NCBI GenBank assembly: GCA_019638385.1
Contig: JAHBTW010000012.1
Span: forward strand, 80,573-144,572
Source of the DNA: Saprospiraceae bacterium
GTDB taxonomy: Bacteria; Bacteroidota; Bacteroidia; Chitinophagales; Saprospiraceae
Length of the DNA: 64,000 nucleotides
Direction of reading: 5' to 3'
Shown piece by piece: positions 59,601-64,000 of the stretch. Made by a program: the position numbers and the translations under genes. The notes under the pieces were generated by a model. That model saw nothing but the letters and a program-made list of their open reading frames with translations. It was not told where the DNA came from and did not search any database. Position 1 is the first letter of the stretch. The number at the start of each line of letters is the position of its first letter.

Positions 59601-62019
59601 CTTAGTACACAACTACGAAATCCGTTTTCCGAAGGATGCCTCGGCAGAGTGCGGCGTGCCGCCGATTGATACGCTCATCGTGCGCGGGTTCGGTTGTGAA
59701 AATATGGCCATCAGCAAAGTGGATCAGATTTTCACCGCCTCGGAAGGCGCCTGTTACAAGATATTCAGAACCTACCGGGTGATCAACTGGTGCGAATACA
59801 ACGGGCAAGGGCAAGCCACCGTCATCAATCGCGACGAGGATTGCGACACCAACCCCGGCGATGAAGAAGTGTGGGTATTGCGCCGGCCCAATCAAACCTA
59901 CATTGACCGCAACAACAACCACGCCGACAACATCCCCGCTGCGGGCACCCGCGGCTTGTCGTGCGGCGGCCCCAGCAACCCTGCCGGTTACTGGCGCACG
60001 ATTCCCTCCACCGGTTTCTGGGAATACACGCAGGTCATCAAGGTGTTTGATACCACCCGGCCTACGGCTCAATTCACGCCCCCAGCCCCCGTGTGTACCA
60101 GCGGCGCCAACTGTACGGCATCGGTGTCCGTTCCCTTCACGGTAGAAGAGTTGTGCTCTCCCAATGATGTGAGCGTGCAGGTTTTCCTCGATGCCTTTTC
60201 CGACGGCGTACTCGACAACCCGATCACCGGCAGCGGCCTGGCGGCCAACTATCCGAACTATCTCATTTCCGGTACCTTCCCCATCGGCAGCCACCGGTTT
60301 GTGGTAAACTTGACCGACGGATGCGGCAACACCAATGCCATTACCATTCCTTTCCAGGTAATTGATTGCGTGGGGCCGACCCCGACCTGCATTGCCGGTA
60401 TTGCCGCGCCCCTGATGCTGCTGCCTCCCGGTACGGATGCCGACGGCGACGGCGACATAGACATTGCGGCGGTCACCCTGCAAGCCACTGATTTTCTGTC
60501 AAGCCCGCTGCCGGCCGATTGTACCGCTCCGCTCAAGGTGTCTATCAATCTCGCCGGCGAAACCCCTAATCCGTCTCAAACAGCGCTGGTGCTCACTTGC
60601 GATGACGTCGGCACTCAAATCATTGAAATATATGTGTGGGACAGCGCCTTCAATCCCACCCGCGTACAACCCGACGGCACGGTAGGCGGGCCGAACTACG
60701 GCTCCTGCCAGACCTTCGTCATCGTGCAGGCCAACGGGCAGGTGAATTGTCAGATTTCGACGGCTACTATGGGCATGATTGCCGGTTCTATTTTCACCGA
60801 AAACAATCAGCCGGTGCAAGGGGTGAACGTAGCCTTGAGCGGATACATGAGCCAGTCAACCATGACGGAAAACGACGGGCTTTACTTCGCAGAAGACCTG
60901 CCGGGCGGAGAATCCTACACCGTGACGCCGGTAAACGATCAGCATCCGATCAACGGCGTTTCTACCTTCGATCTCATTTTGATTACCAAACACATCCTCG
61001 GCGTACAACTGTTAGACTCGCCTTACAAGCTCATTGCCGCTGATGCGAACAATTCCAAAACCATTACCACCCTGGATGTCATCACCGTCCGCCGGTTGAT
61101 TCTGGGATTGACCGCCAACTTCCCCGGCAATACAAGCTGGCGTTTTGTGGATGCCTCGTATGTGTTTCCCAACCCGGCCAACCCCTGGCAGCATCCCTTC
61201 CCGGAGGTGATCAACATAGGGGATTTGCAGGGCGACCTGAACGATCGCAACTTCATAGCCGTCAAAGTGGGCGATGTGAACGGCAATGCCATACTCAGCG
61301 CCGATGAGGTGGAAGACCGCAGCATAGCCGGTACCTTCACCCTGTACTCCGATGCGCTCGAACTCGTGAACGGGCAGGAACTGTCGGCGCCCATCACCGC
61401 GCGCAACTGGCAAGGCATTGAGGGTTTCCAAATGACCATAGAATTTGACGCCGATAAACTGGAGTTCTTAGACGTGGTGTACGGCGTCATCGGCGCCGAG
61501 CACATCGGACTGAACTTAGTGGAACAGGGCATGATCACTGTGAGTTGGAACCGTCAGGGCAGCCCCTTTGCCAACGGCGCCGACCCGGCGGATGAAGGCG
61601 AGGCGTTGTTCTGGCTCTCCTTCCGCGCCAAAACGGGCGGTCCCATCACTTCCGCATTGGCGCTCAGTTCGCGCTACACCCGCGCCGAGGCGTACGACCC
61701 GCAAGGCGATCTCTTAGACGTAGTGCTTCAGTTTGAACGGGCAGCGCTCAGCGAAGACCGCTTCGAGCTGTACCAAAACGAACCGAATCCGTTCAACGGC
61801 CAAACGATGATCAGCTTCCGGCTGCCCGAAGACGATTTCTTCAGCCTGCGCATCCACGATACCAACGGCAAGGTGCTGAAGGAGCAACGCGGCTACTTTG
61901 AAGCGGGCCTCAACAAAATGTGGGTACATGCCGCCGACCTGCCTGCTTCCGGGGTGCTGTATTACACCCTTACTTCCGGCACACACGCTGCCACCCGTAA
62001 AATGGTGGTGATAAAATGA
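56629..62019 (+). CDS. Giant T9SS-secreted protein with dockerin-like and cohesin-like modules
   Basis: The protein has 1796 residues, starting MRHATIFSKTSLTKAALPAL (an atypical signal-anchor). The first 1350 residues are beta-sandwich modules of HYR/Ig-like type, with repeated 'D..G....C' motifs (TDASGNTRTCAQTIRVRKPR, TDARGNMSSVECPF, TDLFGNINVC). Around nt 60940-61290 is a dockerin type I-like region: STFDLILITKHILGVQLLDS, AADANNSKTITTLDVITVRR and KVGDVNGNAI carry two Ca-binding Asp/Asn-rich loops. Around 61340-61740 is a cohesin-like beta-sandwich (APITARNWQGIEGFQMTIEF). It ends in a type A sorting domain: FELYQNEPNPFNGQTMISFR, IHDTNGKVLKEQRGYF, LPASGVLYYTLTSGT. ATG 56629 is chosen over 56551 because the residues before it lack signal character. 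Confidence 0.85.
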   Translation: MRHATIFSKTSLTKAALPALIASVVLLASAGLRHSGFQSLWAFLVDPPVIYLGTVQGAPPQCHCLDNATSLTNGQFADTLTIESDPGEVWTITAVTGLFSASSPAPPAAPIAIPTGTVIPETAPGSGIYRLAVRHVDAMGFTVTADNGIGDDLSIANTCYYPNPVIVNLSSQYCTSGLPVTLQGNAGGAAGTGVFTINGVPATALDPVALGPGTYTVTYTFNAGAGTPNDPTDPACSASISQQVQVINPPTISGVAFLNVPMNNQCFAVITPDMILAGPYPCPGDYRVTVLDVPGNPIGDTVSSIWVGFTLRAIVTTVAGNFQTESMLTFFDDIRPDITCPPTATTGVVSQMLQTVNGTLANTDSSIVLSNYTCFTGQTNPAMGAHRYDTYTFTVNAADNYILELDPQFGRAVGVLYQGAFNPASPCMNVIDMANDGSLIIMPDSIIRISANLAPGQTYTLLTSSQQPGAIGPYTWRIYSNGPGLVNNISFVTVRDTFELVCNDTDSIFNNPASLSLTGSPIATDNCGASTVTFTDTRQNNGDCGDQVITRTFRVTDASGNTRTCAQTIRVRKPRLSDLRFPPFSTVIECSVGFQTTPEGNPHPSATGYPYIETAFGVYPINQVFCNLLAYYQDDPRISTSGPNVYSFLRRWTVFDECTAQQFVTYNQVISVDDFSPPIISCPVGVDQDGDGIPDPPVFSTENTACTAVVQAMAPQIVDNCTSFTYMTEIITDVQVPILGPQGQVIGFTTQTQILDTILAGDPPFVSGVPIGNHRFRYTATDARGNMSSVECPFSVRDDIQPTAVCDDNLVVSIGSNFGRVFAQDVNEGSTDNCGIAAIEVRRRYTQNPETCATVTPYYSPWGPHVEITCCDIGTQVQVELRVTDLFGNINVCVSMLTVSDNTRPVCMAPPAMSIGCDALPDGFNPSDTTLLQSLFGAPISVDNCSATTEELNPIVNIGDCGNGSIIRRFRARDLSGNVSSNTCQQIITINLVHNYEIRFPKDASAECGVPPIDTLIVRGFGCENMAISKVDQIFTASEGACYKIFRTYRVINWCEYNGQGQATVINRDEDCDTNPGDEEVWVLRRPNQTYIDRNNNHADNIPAAGTRGLSCGGPSNPAGYWRTIPSTGFWEYTQVIKVFDTTRPTAQFTPPAPVCTSGANCTASVSVPFTVEELCSPNDVSVQVFLDAFSDGVLDNPITGSGLAANYPNYLISGTFPIGSHRFVVNLTDGCGNTNAITIPFQVIDCVGPTPTCIAGIAAPLMLLPPGTDADGDGDIDIAAVTLQATDFLSSPLPADCTAPLKVSINLAGETPNPSQTALVLTCDDVGTQIIEIYVWDSAFNPTRVQPDGTVGGPNYGSCQTFVIVQANGQVNCQISTATMGMIAGSIFTENNQPVQGVNVALSGYMSQSTMTENDGLYFAEDLPGGESYTVTPVNDQHPINGVSTFDLILITKHILGVQLLDSPYKLIAADANNSKTITTLDVITVRRLILGLTANFPGNTSWRFVDASYVFPNPANPWQHPFPEVINIGDLQGDLNDRNFIAVKVGDVNGNAILSADEVEDRSIAGTFTLYSDALELVNGQELSAPITARNWQGIEGFQMTIEFDADKLEFLDVVYGVIGAEHIGLNLVEQGMITVSWNRQGSPFANGADPADEGEALFWLSFRAKTGGPITSALALSSRYTRAEAYDPQGDLLDVVLQFERAALSEDRFELYQNEPNPFNGQTMISFRLPEDDFFSLRIHDTNGKVLKEQRGYFEAGLNKMWVHAADLPASGVLYYTLTSGTHAATRKMVVIK

Positions 62020-62067
62020 TAACATGATGAGGGATTTTATCGGATAGCAATATCCAACTTCAAGAGC

Positions 62068-62101
62068 GGGCGGTCCTCCACAGGGGGCCGCCCTTTTTTT
62101 T
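62068..62101 (+). terminator. Rho-independent terminator after the giant T9SS gene
   Basis: GGGCGG (62068-62073) and its continuation pair with CCGCCC (62088-62093), giving a long GC stem, followed by eight T residues. It lies 48 nt after the stop. Confidence 0.85.
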
Positions 62102-62109
62102 GGGTAGGG

Positions 62110-62140
62110 TTGCTTTTTCTAAAATTCGGGATTATATTTG
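62110..62140 (+). promoter_or_regulatory. Bacteroidota-type promoter for the tyrosine recombinase
   Basis: TTG (62110-62112), a 20-nt spacer and TATATTTG (62133-62140) form a good promoter. The predicted start near 62147 leaves a leader of about 100 nt before ATG 62249. Confidence 0.6.
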
Positions 62141-62248
62141 CCCACGGAAAAGAATGTTGGAACGCTGTGGGGAAGAACGCCCAACTTTCCAAAAGCCCTT
62201 ACGACCACGGTCACTCGTTTGTAAAAAATACCTTTCAGCCCGTTTTTT

Positions 62249-63982
62249 ATGCCAGACAACGCTTTACATATACAACAGGTGGAACACGAAGGCGAGCCGC
62301 GCCTGGCTTTGCGTTTTCCGTATGACGAGGCGATCATTGTCCGGGTGAAACAACTGCCGGACAGCCGATGGAGCCGCAGCATGCGCTACTGGCACATACC
62401 TTCTGATGCAAAAGCCAGATCGGCGCTGAAAGCGACCTTTCCGCACATCACACTACCCAACATAGCCGTTACCCCGGCAGAGCTTTGCACCCGCACCGGA
62501 CTGTCTTCCGAATCGTCTGACAAGGCGGGCATACACACACAACCTTCAACCGCTGCCGAAGGAAGACCCGTGCATAAGGTTGACATAAGCCCTGCCGACA
62601 AAGGGGCTGAAATTGCTCTACGGGGAGGTAAGTTAGTGGTAACCTTGCCTTACGAGGCAGAGGAAGTAGCATTTTTGAAAAAGCTGCGCCAGTCGTTTTG
62701 GCACAAAACAGAACGTTGCTGGGTGATGTCGGCTTGCGAAGAGAACCTGCACGCGTTGCAAGCGCGTTATGGAGAAGCATCCATGAGGCGGCTGGGAAGC
62801 GTGGTGAAACAGGCGAAAACGGTGTTTCCCGGCGCCACAGCCACCGTGCGACCGCATGTTGCAGACCCCACGTTTTTAGAGGTGCGCTTCCCGCAAAGGC
62901 AAGATGCCATAGCTGCGCTGAAGTGCATTTCGAGGCGGCGGTTTTCACGTGCGGCCGGCTGTTGGCTCATTCCCGATGAACAGGAGCGGGTGAAAGAGCT
63001 GGCGGAGCGTTTTGCGGCACTGGATATTTACCTGGAACAAGACGGCAAACGCGTGTTTCAACCTTTAGAGCGTCAGGACTGGAACAGCCGGCAAAAGCAC
63101 CTGCTGAAAGGGAGCAACGGCGCATTGGGCGAAACCATGAGGGCTTATACCGATCTGCTGATCGGCATGCGCTACAGTTGGCAAACGGTGAAAGGCTATG
63201 CAGCCTGCTTCCGGCGCTTTGCCGAGAAATCGGGTGTGGAACGGATACATACCTTCGAGCGGCGCGACATCCAGGACTACTGCAACGCTTTAGCCAAGCA
63301 AGACATCGCTTTCACTACACTGAACCAGCACATCAACGCCATCAAGTTTTATTACGAAAAGGTATTAGCCCGCCCGCGAGCCGTATATGATGTGTTGCGC
63401 CCCCGCAAAAACGCGAAGCTGCCGAGCGTGTTATCTGCCGGCGAGTTGCGCCTGCTGTTTGCCGCCATTGACAACAAAAAGCATCAGGCTATGGTGTATC
63501 TGGCCTACAGCGCGGGCCTGCGCGTGAGCGAGGTGTGTCATTTGAAGATACAGGACATTGACACCCGCCGTATGATGATACATGTGGTGAGCAGCAAAGG
63601 GAATAAAGACCGGATGCTACCGCTGAGTGAGACCATGGCCGGGCTACTACGCGCCTACTATCTGGAATACCGGCCCAAAGACTGGCTTTTTGAAGGGCAG
63701 TTTGCAGGAGAGCCTTACTCGACCAGAAGCTTGCAAACCATTTTCAAACGCGCCAAAGAGAAAGCCGGCATCCGCAAGGCTGTCTCCTTTCACTCGCTGC
63801 GCCACAGTTATGCTACGCACCTGCTGGAATCCGGCACCGACGTACGCCTGATACAGGAACTACTGGGACATTCAGACATCAAAACCACACTGCGCTATAC
63901 GCATGTGAGCACGCAAATCTTGCAAAAGGTTCGCAGCCCTTTAGATGCACTTTTTGATGAAAAGTACGACAAAAAGGGGTAA
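62249..63982 (+). CDS. Tyrosine recombinase with three N-terminal HARP-like repeats
   Basis: The 577-residue protein has three similar segments: residues about 6-65 (LALRFPYDEAIIVRVKQLPD), about 118-175 (VTLPYEAEEVAFLKKLRQSF) and about 197-256 (EVRFPQRQDAIAALKCISRR). Each ends in a W-x-[IM]P-like strand (YWHIP, CWVM, CWLIP), reminiscent of the HARP domain of SMARCAL1-like helicases. A core-binding domain (about 290-385) and a catalytic domain follow: R425 (SAGLRVSE), K450 (SSKGNKDR), H515-x-x-R518 (FHSLRHSYA), H541 (LLGHSDIK) and the nucleophile Y550 (LRYTHVS). All residues are intact, so it should be active. Its target site is unknown. Its own promoter lies upstream. The product is complete within the window. 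Confidence 0.92.
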   Translation: MPDNALHIQQVEHEGEPRLALRFPYDEAIIVRVKQLPDSRWSRSMRYWHIPSDAKARSALKATFPHITLPNIAVTPAELCTRTGLSSESSDKAGIHTQPSTAAEGRPVHKVDISPADKGAEIALRGGKLVVTLPYEAEEVAFLKKLRQSFWHKTERCWVMSACEENLHALQARYGEASMRRLGSVVKQAKTVFPGATATVRPHVADPTFLEVRFPQRQDAIAALKCISRRRFSRAAGCWLIPDEQERVKELAERFAALDIYLEQDGKRVFQPLERQDWNSRQKHLLKGSNGALGETMRAYTDLLIGMRYSWQTVKGYAACFRRFAEKSGVERIHTFERRDIQDYCNALAKQDIAFTTLNQHINAIKFYYEKVLARPRAVYDVLRPRKNAKLPSVLSAGELRLLFAAIDNKKHQAMVYLAYSAGLRVSEVCHLKIQDIDTRRMMIHVVSSKGNKDRMLPLSETMAGLLRAYYLEYRPKDWLFEGQFAGEPYSTRSLQTIFKRAKEKAGIRKAVSFHSLRHSYATHLLESGTDVRLIQELLGHSDIKTTLRYTHVSTQILQKVRSPLDALFDEKYDKKG

Positions 63983-64000
63983 ACCTGCGGATATAACTAA

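Overview
The window looks like chromosome from a member of the Bacteroidota, probably a Saprospiria/Lewinella/Haliscomenobacter-like lineage. Reasons: four secreted proteins end in type IX secretion (T9SS) sorting domains, a PorW/SprE-like T9SS lipoprotein is present, clear Bacteroidota promoters (TTTG, about 19 nt, TAnnTTTG) precede several genes, Shine-Dalgarno sites are scarce, and families typical of the phylum occur (LytS/LytTR pairs, DUF2490, DUF4230, ArsS, the malic enzyme-phosphotransacetylase fusion). Taxonomy is inferred from gene content only. I see no rRNA, tRNA or CRISPR array.

Layout. 1-14.7 kb is mostly housekeeping: the tail of a heme A synthase, aat, maeB, an HD-domain protein fused to a Pycsar-effector-like membrane domain, a ROK kinase, a lipoprotein cluster, a carotenoid desaturase, a VWA membrane protein, Xaa-Pro aminopeptidase and an RND adaptor without its pump. 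14.8-15.9 kb is a scar: an internally deleted IS3-type element abuts the 53-codon stub of an outer-membrane barrel gene. 15.9-24.8 kb holds a large T9SS protein, an arsenosugar pair (peroxidase-like protein plus ArsS), a TonB-like protein and a HipBA toxin-antitoxin operon with palindromic operators.

24.9-34.6 kb is a ten-gene co-directional minus-strand block. Read 5' to 3' it encodes a class III adenylate cyclase, a Uma2-type protein, two LytS-type kinases (the first with a degraded ATPase domain), a T9SS beta-propeller protein, a LytTR response regulator, a frameshifted PLP-dependent acyltransferase, an enolase-superfamily epimerase and a DUF1611 protein. The last two resemble the DgcA/DgcN D-glutamate catabolic pair. 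This is the most interesting functional neighbourhood.

34.7-46.7 kb carries envelope genes: a T9SS protein, a frameshifted polytopic membrane protein, an NlpC/P60 hydrolase, a YwqK-like lipoprotein, DUF2490, MORN and DUF4230 proteins, an M23 peptidase and the PorW/SprE-like lipoprotein. 46.7-47.7 kb is a decayed integrase remnant. 47.8-56.4 kb has a GH3 lipoprotein, M42 peptidase, flippase, a cluster of short palindromes, an HMA protein, a DapA-family lyase, a universal stress protein and aroQ. 56.6-62.0 kb encodes a 1796-residue T9SS protein with dockerin-like and cohesin-like modules, followed by a tyrosine recombinase with three N-terminal HARP-like repeats.

Two genes (27.1-28.1 kb and 36.3-37.6 kb) are interrupted exactly at poly-C runs of 8 and 11. 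Either they are contingency-type slippage loci or the assembly has homopolymer errors.
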